Source: Cardinium endosymbiont of Culicoides punctatus (GTDB lineage Bacteria > Bacteroidota > Bacteroidia > Cytophagales > Amoebophilaceae). Taken from it: a stretch of DNA of 64,000 bases. The position numbers and the translations under genes were made by a program. Below, one piece after another: positions 1 through 10,986 of this stretch. Under the pieces are notes generated by a model that ran no database searches, was not told the origin of the DNA, and saw only the letters and a program-made list of their open reading frames with translations. The stretch is taken from the NCBI RefSeq assembly GCF_004354815.1, contig NZ_QWJI01000002.1, positions 1 to 64,000 of the forward strand, read 5' to 3'. Numbering within the stretch: the first letter of the stretch is position 1; the number at the start of each line of letters is the position of its first letter.

Positions 1-841
1 AGCCGTTTTTTATCAAATATAGTGGAAAATCCTCAATGTCAGTCTTTTATCCCATCATATATTTGTACCACCACCAAATATTTATATTTAACAATCAGTT
101 TTTTTTTACAAAATTCAAAAAAGGCACCTGGGGAGTTATAAAGAATCAACGTAATTTTTATGCCTTGGGACAAAACTAGCGGAATGTGGGATAAAACCTA
201 TGTAAAATAGAAAAGTACATAGTCGGCCCTGAAGTATTCACCATATGGTTGATTTTCAATTACATATTCACATATAAATTTGTTTATAAAACAAGGAAAA
301 ATTAACCCATTTTGCATATTTTATTTGTAACAAAAATTTTTGTGCATGATCATTAATTTGAGAAATTAAATTGATTTTAAGTCATATTATATATAAAATG
401 ATAAAACATAACAATGAGTCATTGGAGCAATTTACTTGACCTGTTTGTGCTTGAAAGGTATTATCATCAATTTGCAAGGTTTCTGTACAAAACATAGCAA
501 AAACTTGTTATTTTTTAGTGCAAAAATACCATTTTTAAATCTGATAACCAATGTAATAAATAATACTTCAGGGCCGACTACTTATAGCAATGAATGACCG
601 AACGGTCTCTATCGTTAGGAATAGGTATTATTCACTACCACAAGTTTACATCTATATCTTTTATTTTCAAAATAAAAGATATAGGGTTGGACAACTTGAG
701 AATGGCTAAAAAACAGAAATATAAGTGCTATCGAAAATTTCTCTATGCATTGGTTAGCTAAAAACAAGATTAGTTAGTATTTTAGATTGATTCAGTTTAT
801 GCGTAACGCCTTTATAAATACCATAAAGGAAAAACAATTAA
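1..841. repeat. Mosaic of repeat-element ends, no gene
   Basis: No coding region is seen before tamB. Positions 54-75 match the right terminal repeat of the element at 45275-45542. Positions 76-150 resemble the reverse complement of one end of the element at 22178-22367. Positions 179-190 match the terminal repeat of the element at 32265-32612. Positions 220-580 form a further complete inverted-repeat element. The stretch reads as nested or abutting insertions of several small non-autonomous elements. The 250 bases before tamB hold only AT-rich sequence. Confidence 0.7.
220..580. repeat. MITE-like element with 19-bp perfect inverted ends
   Basis: Bases 220-238 are the exact reverse complement of 562-580. 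The interior is AT-rich with no ORF. The outermost TA on each side could be a TA target duplication, as made by IS630/Tc1-type transposases, which is inference. No second copy is seen in this window. Confidence 0.7.
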
Positions 842-3800
842 ATGGATAAAAAAACTACTACTTACCTTGTGAAAGAAATAAAAAAGAACATTAAGGCATG
901 GTGTATACGTTTAGCAACAACGCTTTTAGTTGCTATTCCTATATGTTTTATGACTGTTATAGGCCTATTGCATTTACCTGTAGTGCAGCAAAAATTACTT
1001 CATAGACTTTTAAATCAAATAAATAAAACGACACCATATAAAATCAAATGTGATAACATACAACTAACCTGGCTACAACACATTACCCTATCAGGCATAG
1101 AAGCAATAGATCCCCAACAACAACACCTTTTTCATGTTCATCAACTCCATTGCAAAATTAAACCCTTTAGTCTGCTTTTGCTTAAACCGGATATCGTGGA
1201 CACATGTACCATATCTAATGGCAAATTCTTCTTAGAAGAAGATAGCAACCAAAACTTAAACATCATGTCCTTTTATACAAAGGTTATTTTTCCCTTTGTG
1301 CCAGAAACAGAAACTGATCTCTTTATCAGAAATATGCTTCTTAATAATATCTATATTGACTATTATAGCCAGGAGAGGCAACAACGTATTATAGTAGAAG
1401 ATATACATCTCTCTGTAGAAAATTTTTGCTCTTCTACCAACTACAACAGTGGCAAAATAACTAATCTCTCTTATAAGGGTACTAGTGGTCTACCCCTTCC
1501 ATTACAAAACCTAACTACACAGTTTGCCATTACCCCCAATAGCCTTGCGCTTAATGACTGTCAGCTTTTAACAAACCATAGTAGGCTACAAGGAGATTTT
1601 AAGCTCAGCAATAAAAATAAAATGGCTAAACTTTCAAATAAAAAAGAAGAGCTATTGTTCGAAGCAACGTTTAATGAAACAACTTTATCATCCATTGACC
1701 TTGCCCATTTCTTAAGTTCTTTTCAGGAAATCAACACATGTTACAAACTACATGGAGCGATGTCTGTAGCATCTGATTGTGTGATATGGGAGAACTGCAA
1801 GCTCTCCTTTGGAAATTTAGGCAGTTATGTGGAGACTACAGGTTGCTATAGAGGCAAAGACAAAAATACCATAAAGAACATTTCCGTTACAAATGGCCTA
1901 CTGCATACCACAGATCTTTTACCCTATCTCGAAAAAGAGACTCTAATAATGCCCTATTTAAATAAACTGACCTATATACTATTCAATAATGCCCAACTAA
2001 CTGGTAATGCCGAAAAAAATAATCTGACGGGACAGTTCTCCACAAATTTAGGCAATGTATCTACAAATCTTGCAATAGAATACTTTGATAAAGAAAAAGA
2101 CTTAATGTACAATGGTAAAATAGAGCTAACAGATATAGCCATACATAAGATCTTGCCAAGTTTCCCTATATCATCTATTTCTGCGTTACTTCAGGTCAAA
2201 GGAAGGGGCTATGATATACATAGCAACACCTTTAGCATCCATACAGTTGCAGACCGAATGGAAATGACCAGTAGTACATATGATTATAAAAATATGACAA
2301 CCTCCTGTAGCATAGATAACAGAATGATGACATTTCATTTAAATAGCAAAGATATACATGCTGATTTGGCCATAGAGGGAAGCTATAATTTTAAGCAACC
2401 AAATAACCTAAAAATAGATGGTATCATAAGAAAACTTCATTTAGAAAAAATTGCTTTAACCAACTATCCATTAAAGATTAGTACAAAATTTTCCTTAAAT
2501 ATGGATCATGTTTTTGACAAATTTCCAGTAGGGCAATGTACATTTGATCAGACAAAGATTAAAAAATCGAAAAACGAACTAATGGTAAAAGAGTTAAAAA
2601 TAAATTCATTGTCATCTAGAACAGAAAATCTACTCACCCTGACCTCACCTCTAATCGACTGTAAACTAGAAGGGAAATTTACCATTAACAGTTTCATCAA
2701 GCATCTAACCCATTGGATCCATAAGATCAAAAATCAGGCAAATAACGAAAACATACCCGATTTAGTTAATGTACAATATACCATCCATTGCAAAAACATA
2801 TCTCCTATATTGAATTGTTTTGCACAGAATATCTATGTATCTCCTGCTACTACATTAGTAGGTTATTTTATTTATGATAAAGAATACCATGGTTCCTTAA
2901 AAGTAACGAAGTCCTCAGATATTTATTTTAAAGCATTGAAGTTTGAGCAAGCAAAGGTTGATTTAACGATTCATCACGCAACGAATGAAAAGCTTCGATC
3001 TGTGCAATTAAACTGTACTTCAGAAAAGCAAAACTGGCATAAAAAGATTGAAACAGCTATGCTTTCCTTGCAGCTTGAGGTCAGCAAAAATATGTTTTTT
3101 ATTTCAAATAAATTAACAATACCAGCATATGAAAGCTCCCTTTTTGTAGAAGGTTCAGGATCTTTTACACAAGATAGTATAAAAATTGACTTATTACCAT
3201 CTAACTTAACAGTGAAAGATCAGGTGTGGAGCATACAAACACAAAGATCTAGTTTTGTTTCTAAAAAAGAGGTCGCCATTGGAGACCTATTTATAACAGA
3301 TGGACAAGGAACGATTCATATTGGAGGAAAACTTAGCGAATCGAGCAAGGACAATGCGCTATATGGTAAGATACATGACATTCCTATTCATTATCTTTCA
3401 GAAGTAATTAAAGGACCATGTCAAGGCACTATAGATGCTACATTAGCAGTCCACCATATAAAAAATATACTTACTACAACAGGCAACATACATGTAAAAG
3501 AATGTAAGGTTAAAGATCAATCAATAGGTGATTTTACTGCAAAAGTATACTGGAATGAATTAGAAAACAAACTAGCTCTAGAAGGGAAATTAGTGCATAA
3601 AGGACATACACCATTAGAAGCACACGGTTACTACACGCTGGGTGGGGGAAAAAACAATCTATCGCTTACTACTACATTAAACCAAATGGAACTTGATTTA
3701 GTTAATCCTTTTGTTATATCTATTTTTTCAGAAATAAAAGGAAAACTAACTGGTAAGTTTCAGTTGACAGGGAATCATTTGCACAAACTTGAGTTAAATG

Positions 3801-5200
3801 GAAAGGGTAACGTAGATAAAGGACAACTCAAAATAGATTTTTGGAATACACTTTATCAAATAAATGGTACAATAGAAGCAAAAAAAAACATCTTACACAT
3901 TCATTCATTACAGTTGCATGATAGCCAATCAGGTTATGCCAACTTGTGTGGAACGCTTGAGTTAGTCAATGGATTTCCTTTGTCACTTTCTGGGAAAGTA
4001 TCAACGCTACATCTGTTAAATACAACGCAAATACATAATGCTGATTTTTATGGCAATTTATATGGCAGTGGGACACTACAAATACAAGGGCCTATTCGCA
4101 ACCTAGTATTTAAAGCTAAGGCAACAACCGACAAGGGTGATTTTAGCATTATTACATCCAATAAGGATCAGATCGATAATACAACACAACTGGTTCGGTT
4201 TGTTTATAAACAACCAAATAATAGCAAAGAAAATGATACATCCACGGATACCAAAGAAGAAAATAAAGATAAGCTATCTATAAAATTATTACTTAATTTA
4301 ACTATTTTACCAACCGTAAAAACTACGGTTTTATTTGGCTCTTACAATAGTAAGGACATGATTAAAGGAAGAGGCGTAGGAAATATTCAGCTAGAGATAG
4401 GAACTGATCGTAAACCCTACCTAATAGGTGACTATATTTTTAAAAAAGGCAGTTGCGCTATTTCTGTTTACAATTTAATTCAGAAAAATTTCACCATCAT
4501 ACCCAATAGCCAAGTAACCTTTAGTGGTTATCCACAAGAAGGCATTGCGCACATTCGGGCATCCTATACACAGATGGCATCTATAACGGAACTATGTCCT
4601 AAAAGCAATGATAAGCGACCTATTCCAGCAGAAATTTCTCTTTATGCAAGTGGCTCTTTAGGGAATCCACATATTACTTATAGTGTTTCTTTCCCAGTAA
4701 AGAGCATCGATTCTGAATTAAATAATGCATTGGAAGAATGCACATCAAAAGCATTATTGGATAAGAATTATCGTGGCAAACAGATTTTAAGCCTATTAAT
4801 GGCTAAAAAAGTGTATAATACAAAAGAGATTAATGGGTGGGATGCACTAAGCAATAGTATAAATGACCTATTGTCTCAACAAATACAAGATTTAGTCTCA
4901 AAAATAGACCGAAATCTAGAAATAGAAACAGATTTAGGTATTGCTCAATGGAACAAAAGAAATCTAAATCTGCTAGAAAAAACTAAAATAAAAGTTAGTT
5001 ATATGCTTCTAGGACGGAATCTTAGGCTTTCAACTGCACTTGGTCAATCTTCCAATCTAATAAATGATTGGGAAATTGCCTATCTATTTTCAAAGATGAA
5101 TAATATGACTGCTAAGCTTTATCAGCATCCACTAGAAAGTGGATTTTCAACACTTAGTCTCTCTGGAATCAGTCTTACTTACACCAAAAGATTTCGATAA
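842..5200 (+). CDS. tamB: TamB-like translocation and assembly module protein (DUF490)
   Basis: A protein of 1452 aa with one N-terminal transmembrane helix at about residues 22-45, followed by a very long beta-rich region. The C-terminal 250 residues have the TamB/DUF490 pattern: a short conserved barrel-like end with a SYMLLGRNLRLSTALG motif and a terminal aromatic/basic end. TamB proteins span the periplasm from the inner membrane and help deliver lipids or outer-membrane proteins with a BamA-family partner. No TamA/BamA gene is adjacent. The start ATG follows an A-rich stretch with no Shine-Dalgarno sequence. The protein is longer than E. coli TamB but within the range seen in Bacteroidetes. 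The family is called from overall architecture and the C-terminal domain. Confidence 0.85.
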   Translation: MDKKTTTYLVKEIKKNIKAWCIRLATTLLVAIPICFMTVIGLLHLPVVQQKLLHRLLNQINKTTPYKIKCDNIQLTWLQHITLSGIEAIDPQQQHLFHVHQLHCKIKPFSLLLLKPDIVDTCTISNGKFFLEEDSNQNLNIMSFYTKVIFPFVPETETDLFIRNMLLNNIYIDYYSQERQQRIIVEDIHLSVENFCSSTNYNSGKITNLSYKGTSGLPLPLQNLTTQFAITPNSLALNDCQLLTNHSRLQGDFKLSNKNKMAKLSNKKEELLFEATFNETTLSSIDLAHFLSSFQEINTCYKLHGAMSVASDCVIWENCKLSFGNLGSYVETTGCYRGKDKNTIKNISVTNGLLHTTDLLPYLEKETLIMPYLNKLTYILFNNAQLTGNAEKNNLTGQFSTNLGNVSTNLAIEYFDKEKDLMYNGKIELTDIAIHKILPSFPISSISALLQVKGRGYDIHSNTFSIHTVADRMEMTSSTYDYKNMTTSCSIDNRMMTFHLNSKDIHADLAIEGSYNFKQPNNLKIDGIIRKLHLEKIALTNYPLKISTKFSLNMDHVFDKFPVGQCTFDQTKIKKSKNELMVKELKINSLSSRTENLLTLTSPLIDCKLEGKFTINSFIKHLTHWIHKIKNQANNENIPDLVNVQYTIHCKNISPILNCFAQNIYVSPATTLVGYFIYDKEYHGSLKVTKSSDIYFKALKFEQAKVDLTIHHATNEKLRSVQLNCTSEKQNWHKKIETAMLSLQLEVSKNMFFISNKLTIPAYESSLFVEGSGSFTQDSIKIDLLPSNLTVKDQVWSIQTQRSSFVSKKEVAIGDLFITDGQGTIHIGGKLSESSKDNALYGKIHDIPIHYLSEVIKGPCQGTIDATLAVHHIKNILTTTGNIHVKECKVKDQSIGDFTAKVYWNELENKLALEGKLVHKGHTPLEAHGYYTLGGGKNNLSLTTTLNQMELDLVNPFVISIFSEIKGKLTGKFQLTGNHLHKLELNGKGNVDKGQLKIDFWNTLYQINGTIEAKKNILHIHSLQLHDSQSGYANLCGTLELVNGFPLSLSGKVSTLHLLNTTQIHNADFYGNLYGSGTLQIQGPIRNLVFKAKATTDKGDFSIITSNKDQIDNTTQLVRFVYKQPNNSKENDTSTDTKEENKDKLSIKLLLNLTILPTVKTTVLFGSYNSKDMIKGRGVGNIQLEIGTDRKPYLIGDYIFKKGSCAISVYNLIQKNFTIIPNSQVTFSGYPQEGIAHIRASYTQMASITELCPKSNDKRPIPAEISLYASGSLGNPHITYSVSFPVKSIDSELNNALEECTSKALLDKNYRGKQILSLLMAKKVYNTKEINGWDALSNSINDLLSQQIQDLVSKIDRNLEIETDLGIAQWNKRNLNLLEKTKIKVSYMLLGRNLRLSTALGQSSNLINDWEIAYLFSKMNNMTAKLYQHPLESGFSTLSLSGISLTYTKRFR

Positions 5201-5321
5201 TCTTAGATACAGCAAGAAAATATGTTTTTTTAAAGCCCCAGGAGCCCCTTTATACATATCGTTATTAACGGTCAGTAGCTTGGATTGTTACGTTAAAACC
5301 AGTGCTGTCTAGTTTTTGCCA

Positions 5322-7420
5322 TTACAAACGTACTATGACTTGTATAAGACCATTCTGCTTATTTTGAGTGGATAAAGAACTGCGCGTGCTTTTCGGTTTA
5401 GCTATTTGATGTAAATCACTAACAGCATAAACCAACCCATACTTTAACGCTAAATGAAACCATGAAATCGGCTTCCAACATACTAAAAAACTAGTAGCTA
5501 TGCCATTTCCATAATAGGGAGTAAACCGTGTTCCGCCATATAATGGACCTGGCTCATGAAAATAGAGTCGAGTAGTATAATCTTCTGCCTTAAAACCAGT
5601 TATCTTCCACGATAATTGCCATTTTTTGACCTTCCACTTTTGCCTAGAAGATGCTGCATATCCATGATATGTTTGATTTGAATAAGCATGATACACATAT
5701 TGGGCTTCTATATTTGTGCGCCAAGCAGGGGTAATTTGGTGATCAACCTTACATTTAATGCTGTTTTTTATAGCTTTATCTTTATTGTCTTGGATCGTTT
5801 TATTTTGTTTGAATTTCGAATTTGCTTTAGGGCCCTCTTTAAATCTCTGTTGAATGGTAAATAAAGTCTTTCGGTTAAAGACATAACAAGAACGTGTTGT
5901 GAAATGATTACCACTTCCTACTATGGAACTCCTGGTTTTAGGATGTAAAACAGCAAAAGTATGCCAATCAGCTACTATTTGCCAACTTGGGCAAGGGGTT
6001 AGTTTAACAATCGCATTCAATCCTTTTTTATTTGCGTTATCTGTAGCATGTACGGACCCCCCGTAGGGGCTATAAAACCCTGTTCCATAATAATATATGG
6101 AAGAAGAAAAATCTACATAACGAGAAAGACTTATCAAAATGCCTTGAATTACTGCATGTTTACCTTGTTTATTTTTAGTAGCTGGATCAGAAAAGTTGAT
6201 GCCATATTCTCCAAATAAGATTATATTCTTCCATAAGAAACGATAAAATAAACTGGTAGCTAAGGCACATTGCCCTTGCAATAAGTATGGAACAGCATAA
6301 TTTTCCTCCGTAAGAATGGGAACATCATAATAATTATACATTATATTAATGCCTAGTTCTGTTTGATTTCTATTAGATTTTCTTAAAATGGTTGTTCCAA
6401 CCACCTGCTCATGAACAGTCCCTTTTTTCTTTAAATTATTGTTTGTATCGTATTTACCAGTAGGATCTATATGTCTGGTATAGGGTTGACCATCTTCACC
6501 TATTGCTATTTTCGCATCCAAATTATTGGTTGCATAAAATGCAGTTAGCTCAATACCTCCTAAGACAGATGTAATAGCAAGGCCACGTAAACCTACACGT
6601 CTAATCCCTTTATAAGGACGAATGCCTGTGTTATGAGAACATATTATAGTATGCACATCTGAGCCTTTTGGAAGAAAATAACCACTACTTAATAATAAAC
6701 CTTGCCCATAGCCAACTTGATAATCACCAATGACCATGCGCTTAAAGTATTTTTGGCCATCTAATTGAACAAAGACAGACCATAAGTTAAATCCATATCG
6801 ATGTGTATCATGATCCCAGCAAAATGCTTCTCCCGCTTGTTTTCTAGCTGTAATGCCCCATGTCATATCATTGTTATACTTTAAGAAAGATTGGGCAATA
6901 TACTTATCCAAGTTGCCCAATGGTGCACTATTTGACCGTTTCTGTGTAGACTGTTGATGAGTAGTGGATTGAATGGGTGTTTCATACCGAAAGAGAAAAA
7001 AGCTATTCCCTTGATTTAAAGCATGATTACTACCCTTTGATGGTGTGCCATAGTTTTCTACAACATAAACAAAAGGTACTAATAACGTTATAGTGGTTAA
7101 ATCAAAACTGGGAATAGCTTGTATTCGTACAGAGCGTAAAGAGCGCCCGTATGAGCTATATGGTTAAAGTAATTTTTTATTTGATCCTCATATAATATTC
7201 CTAAACTAGATAGTTCTTCTTGAGATATATTATTTAAATCTAATGGAACAGCATAAGCATCTTGTAATGCTTCTCTAATAGATTCAAAATCTTGTTCTTC
7301 TGTAAAATTATGTCGTTGGTATATTTGTTCTATATAATCATCAAAAGAATGTAGGGCATTTACTATACAAGGGCAAAAAATTGCAATGATCTGTAATAAA
7401 AAGACACCATACTTGCGCAT
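5322..7420 (-). pseudogene. Helix-hairpin-helix/outer-membrane barrel protein, broken by one frameshift
   Basis: Two minus-strand reading frames are halves of one gene. The 5' part (7420 to about 7125) has a signal peptide and a helix-hairpin-helix segment (PLDLNNISQEELSSLGIL, then ALYALYE). The frame then slips and the rest continues in another frame from about 7125 to 5322 as QAIPSFDLTTITLLVPFVYV, then a long beta-rich region. Adding one base near 7123 restores GAA-TTA-CAA (ELQ) and gives exactly 700 codons. Bacteroidetes encode large proteins of this layout: secreted, an N-terminal ComEA-like HHH segment and a C-terminal beta-barrel-like region of unknown role. The remaining frame is open for about 615 codons, so the lesion is recent, a sequencing error, or tolerated by slippage. 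Confidence 0.75.
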
Positions 7421-7660
7421 GTCTTAATAAATATGAAAGTAAAAAAAATATTAAGCTATATGGTTAGGTATCATGTTTTACCTATGTAGCATAGACAAGC
7501 TTTCTGGGTTATATTCTAAGTCTATTTTGGTTGCATTCAGGCTGCATAGTTAGAAGCTATATAAGATTAAAGCAGGGTACTTATCTTAATCATTGGTTTT
7601 TTTAAGAAAAAATGGCTCTATTACGTGACCTATCGTATAAAAACAGAGAAAGAGCTTATC

Positions 7661-7739
7661 GATAATGTGCAAAACTGAGTAGATAACTTATAATTATTTT
7701 ATCTAATTCTAGATACCTTTACTCAGTTTGCACATTATA
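7661..7739. repeat. Short hairpin element downstream of hup
   Basis: The bases around 7661-7679 are repeated in inverted orientation at about 7721-7739 with one base of length difference (core ATAATGTGCAAA, CTGAGT). The interior is about 40 AT-rich bases. It lies between the ends or starts of two minus-strand genes in a 423-bp gap (7421-7843) with no other recognisable content. It could be a miniature element or a strong transcript-end hairpin. Confidence 0.5.
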
Positions 7740-7843
7740 CAATCCTTTACGGAACCCCTCATGATGCATAAACCAAACAGCCTGACATAGCTAACAATGG
7801 ACACCTGCTATGTATAAAAGAATATTAATTTTGCCTATGCCCA

Positions 7844-8125
7844 TTAACTAGAAGCCTTAATCTTAGCCATGAAAAATTTAGAAGGCTTAAAAGCTGGTAT
7901 ATAATGTTCCTCTACAACGATTGCTGTATTTGTACTGATGTTGCGTCCAATTTTCTTTGCACGTTTCTTCCTAAAAAAGCTACCAAATCCACTAAAGTGT
8001 ACACGTTGGTCTGCTACAACAGAATCCTGAACTACGGATACTAACCCATCTATTATGATTCTAATGTCTTCTTTCTCAAGACCTGTTTTACGTGATATTG
8101 CTAATATTACTTCTGCTTTAGTCAT
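7844..8125 (-). CDS. HU-family DNA-binding protein
   Basis: A 93-aa protein of normal HU/IHF length. It starts MTKAEVILAISRKTGLEKED, the dimerisation helices of the family. The central GFGSFFRKKRAKKIGRN is the conserved HU signature leading into the DNA-binding beta arm. The C-terminal YIPAFKPSKFFMAKI completes the fold. HU bends and compacts DNA as a dimer and helps replication and recombination. The gene is alone, with a 290-bp spacer to the divergent tRNA-Asp. HU and IHF subunits cannot be told apart here, so no symbol is given. Confidence 0.93.
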   Translation of the reverse strand: MTKAEVILAISRKTGLEKEDIRIIIDGLVSVVQDSVVADQRVHFSGFGSFFRKKRAKKIGRNISTNTAIVVEEHYIPAFKPSKFFMAKIKASS

Positions 8126-8415
8126 AATTTGTAATTGAGTTTAAAACTATTATAATCTTTTATTCAACAAGAACCTTATTCTTTCTTAAAGTATGGTTTA
8201 TCCTAGTAAGTTGCTAGAGATATAGATTATGTCTATTTTTTAACTAAACTAACTCATTCTACCATAATACTTCATTATCATGACATGAAGTTACGTGAGA
8301 CAATTTGAAGTTGCAATTATTTTGGTAAATAATGATGATTATTTTGATAAATATAATTTTATGTATTAAATTTACATTTAGTAAAAAATATTTACAGCCA
8401 TTAATATGAATGAAC

Positions 8416-8489
8416 GGTCTGGTAGTTCAGTTGGTTAGAATGCCTGCCTGTCACGTAGGAGGTCGCGGGTTCGAGTCCCGTCCAGACCG
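8416..8489 (+). tRNA. tRNA-Asp (GTC)
   Basis: A full cloverleaf is visible. The acceptor stem GGTCTGG pairs with CCAGACC, followed by discriminator G. The anticodon loop holds GTC, and the T-loop is TTCGAGT. CCA is not encoded. Confidence 0.97.
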
Positions 8490-8635
8490 CTTGTATAAAA
8501 TTAGAAAAAGGAAAGGTTTATGTTCTAGTACAAGCGTAAAGTGCTTACATGATTTTTTACGTGTTGTGTAGCTTGTTCTGCTAGGGTACTTAGCTATTCG
8601 GTCTTTTAGAGAATAATACGATCAAACTGATTTTG

Positions 8636-8673
8636 AGAGAACATATGTTTGATTTGTATTGTTCTCTTTTTTT
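8636..8673 (+). terminator. Hairpin with T-tract between tRNA-Asp and the DUF4293 gene
   Basis: AGAGAACA at 8636-8643 pairs with TGTTCTCT at 8660-8667, and a run of T follows directly. It fits a Rho-independent terminator for the tRNA-Asp transcript, although it lies about 150 bp downstream of the tRNA. Confidence 0.55.
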
Positions 8674-8736
8674 ATATTTTCGTTTTTCTTATTGCTTGTC
8701 TTTTTTTCTGTTTTTTTATTCGTTTAGGATTTTTCT

Positions 8737-9201
8737 ATGCTTCAAAGAGTACAATCTATATATTTAGCAGTAGTTTTTATATCTATAGCAGCCCTTATTA
8801 AGATTACTATATGGACAAAAACTTCTGTTGATGGTACTTGTTCTTTGTATCTTAATGCGTATGCTGTGATACATTCTTCTGGACAAAATACATTATTCCC
8901 TTATAATTCATCTCTTTTACTCATTCTTTTTATGCTTGTATTTTTGGTATATACTATCCTTAGACATGATAACAGAAAATTACAGCTTCAACTTACTACT
9001 ATCATACATGCTGGGCTTATTACGCTTATGTTATTGCTCATTTTTTTTATACACAAGATGGATGGAGTATATTTCCCTAATGGGTTAAGTAACTATAAAA
9101 TAGGTATTGCATTGCCTTTTATTGCTTTAGCAGCTAATTTGTTAGCACAACATCATATTAGGCATGATGAAAAGCTTGTTAATAATGATAACCTAAGATA
9201 G
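8737..9201 (+). CDS. DUF4293 family membrane protein
   Basis: A 154-aa protein beginning MLQRVQSIYLAVVFISIAAL, the typical opening of the Bacteroidetes family DUF4293 (MLQRIQTIYL-like). Four hydrophobic segments are visible, at about residues 6-24, 58-76, 85-106 and 123-140, so it should be an inner-membrane protein with four helices. The function of the family is unknown. It stands alone between tRNA-Asp and floA; the preceding hairpin at 8636-8673 separates it from the tRNA. The length is normal for the family. Confidence 0.85.
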   Translation: MLQRVQSIYLAVVFISIAALIKITIWTKTSVDGTCSLYLNAYAVIHSSGQNTLFPYNSSLLLILFMLVFLVYTILRHDNRKLQLQLTTIIHAGLITLMLLLIFFIHKMDGVYFPNGLSNYKIGIALPFIALAANLLAQHHIRHDEKLVNNDNLR

Positions 9202-9415
9202 TTGAAATAGTGGTTTAACCTCCAAAGGAACAAGTTTAGTTTTCGGGTTTCTCAGATTTTTAGCCACATTTTTGATAACTATGTAAAATAGATTAATTTT
9301 GTTATATATACATTGGGATATAACTTTTTTAACATGGCTTAAAGTGCTAAATGATAACCATGACATGTAGCATGAATAACCTTGTATTTTTTACACGCTT
9401 ACTAAATTTAATGAT

Positions 9416-10393
9416 ATGGTGTTCCTTACAAAGATTTATTTAGGACTCTTTTTTACTGTTGGCCTGTTCGTTTTTCTTCATTTTTTCCCAGTCGGATTGT
9501 GGATTACTGCGCGCTTTTCGGGGGTTAAAGTTGGACTATTTGAGTTGGTTTTTATGCGTATCCGAACGGTTCCTCCTAGAGTTATTGTAGATGCACTTAT
9601 AGTGGCTACCAAAGCTGGACTTAAATTAACCACAACAGAAATTGAAACACACTATTTAGCTGGTGGAAATGTACCTTCTGTTATTAAAGCACTTATATCT
9701 GCAGATAAGGCAAATATAAGTCTTTCATTCAAACAGGCCACTGCCATTGACTTAGCCGGTAGAGATGTATTTGAAGCTGTGCAAATTTCTGTTAATCCCA
9801 AGGTAATCAATACGCCTTCTGTGTCTGCTGTTGCTATGGATGGAATTCAGCTTATTGCGCAAGCAAGGGTTACTGTTAGAGCCAATATCCAACAGCTGGT
9901 AGGTGGTGCCGGTGAAGAGACCATTTTAGCTCGGGTTGGTGAAGGTATTGTTACCAGCATTGGTTCTTCTGAGAGTCATAAAGAAGTACTAGCGAATCCC
10001 GATAAGATTTCACAACTGGTCCTTAATAGGGGCTTGGATGCGGGCACAGCGTTCCAAATACTCTCCATAGACATTGCAGATGTTAATGTAGGAGATAACA
10101 TTGGTGCAAAACTTCAAATAGATCAGGCGAATGCCGATTTACGTGTTGCTGACGCCAAAGCTGAAGAAAAGCGCGCCATGGCAGTAGCTTTAGAGCAAGA
10201 AATGAAAGCCAAATCTGAAGAAGCCAGAGCTAAGGTTATTTTAGCTGAAGCAGAAGTGCCACAGGCATTGGCCTTTGCTTTAAGACAAGGACAGTTAGGT
10301 ATCATGGATTACTACCGTATGCAAAATATTAAAGCAGATACGCAGATGCGTACAAGTGTAGCAGAAGATACACTACCTGAACAAGGACACTAA
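9416..10393 (+). CDS. floA: Flotillin-like protein FloA
   Basis: A 325-aa protein of family-typical length (UPF0365/FloA). There is a hydrophobic N-terminal hairpin (about residues 5-28), then the conserved body with [29 protein letters not shown] and [13 protein letters not shown]. An Ala/Glu-rich coiled coil follows (about 225-290), then the conserved [19 protein letters not shown] end. FloA is a membrane-anchored scaffold that organises membrane microdomains and affects protein secretion and cell-envelope processes in bacteria such as Bacillus. It precedes the phosphodiesterase and TatD genes on the same strand with short gaps, so co-transcription is possible. Confidence 0.95.
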   Translation: MVFLTKIYLGLFFTVGLFVFLHFFPVGLWITARFSGVKVGLFELVFMRIRTVPPRVIVDALIVATKAGLKLTTTEIETHYLAGGNVPSVIKALISADKANISLSFKQATAIDLAGRDVFEAVQISVNPKVINTPSVSAVAMDGIQLIAQARVTVRANIQQLVGGAGEETILARVGEGIVTSIGSSESHKEVLANPDKISQLVLNRGLDAGTAFQILSIDIADVNVGDNIGAKLQIDQANADLRVADAKAEEKRAMAVALEQEMKAKSEEARAKVILAEAEVPQALAFALRQGQLGIMDYYRMQNIKADTQMRTSVAEDTLPEQGH

Positions 10394-10461
10394 TTTCATA
10401 AAGTTGTATTAGAGAAAAGTAAAGAAATGGCCATTCCAGCTATACAGGAAAAACAACTACT

Positions 10462-10968
10462 ATGAAAATCGGTGTAATTTCAGATACACATGGATGGCTA
10501 GATCCCAAGGTTTTTGATCACTTTGCACCATGTGATGAAATATGGCATGCAGGAGACATTGGTGATCCAATAGTGCTAACAGCATTAAGCAAATTTAAAA
10601 AGGTTCGGGCTGTATATGGGAATATCGATGGCCAAGCAATAAGGAATAAATGTCCTGAAATCCAAAAATTTCAATGTGAACAAATTCTAGTATGGATGAT
10701 CCATATAGCTGGCAATCCCCCCTTATACACACCACAAGTACGCACATTACTAGGTCAGGAGATTCCAGATATTTTAGTATGTGGCCACTCCCATATATTG
10801 AGGGTTATGCACGATAAAAAACACCCACCATTACTCTTTCTCAATCCGGGTGCTGCGGGAAAGCATGGGTTTCATCATATGCGCACCCTATTGCGTTTTG
10901 AAATTCAGGGTAAACATATTAACCATATGGAAGCCATAGAGTTAGGGGCTAGAGCCCAGCTTATATAA
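10462..10968 (+). CDS. YfcE/MJ0936-type metallophosphoesterase
   Basis: A 168-aa protein with the calcineurin-like phosphoesterase motifs: ISDTHGW at residues 6-12, WHAGDIGD at about 29-36, VYGNIDGQ at about 51-58 and CGHSH at about 110-114, followed by LNPGAAGK. These residues bind two metals in YfcE-like enzymes, which hydrolyse phosphodiesters in vitro; the natural substrate is unclear. The length matches the family. It sits 68 bp after floA and 18 bp before the TatD-family gene on the same strand, suggesting one transcript. Confidence 0.9.
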   Translation: MKIGVISDTHGWLDPKVFDHFAPCDEIWHAGDIGDPIVLTALSKFKKVRAVYGNIDGQAIRNKCPEIQKFQCEQILVWMIHIAGNPPLYTPQVRTLLGQEIPDILVCGHSHILRVMHDKKHPPLLFLNPGAAGKHGFHHMRTLLRFEIQGKHINHMEAIELGARAQLI

Positions 10969-10986
10969 ATCACTAACGATTGACAT

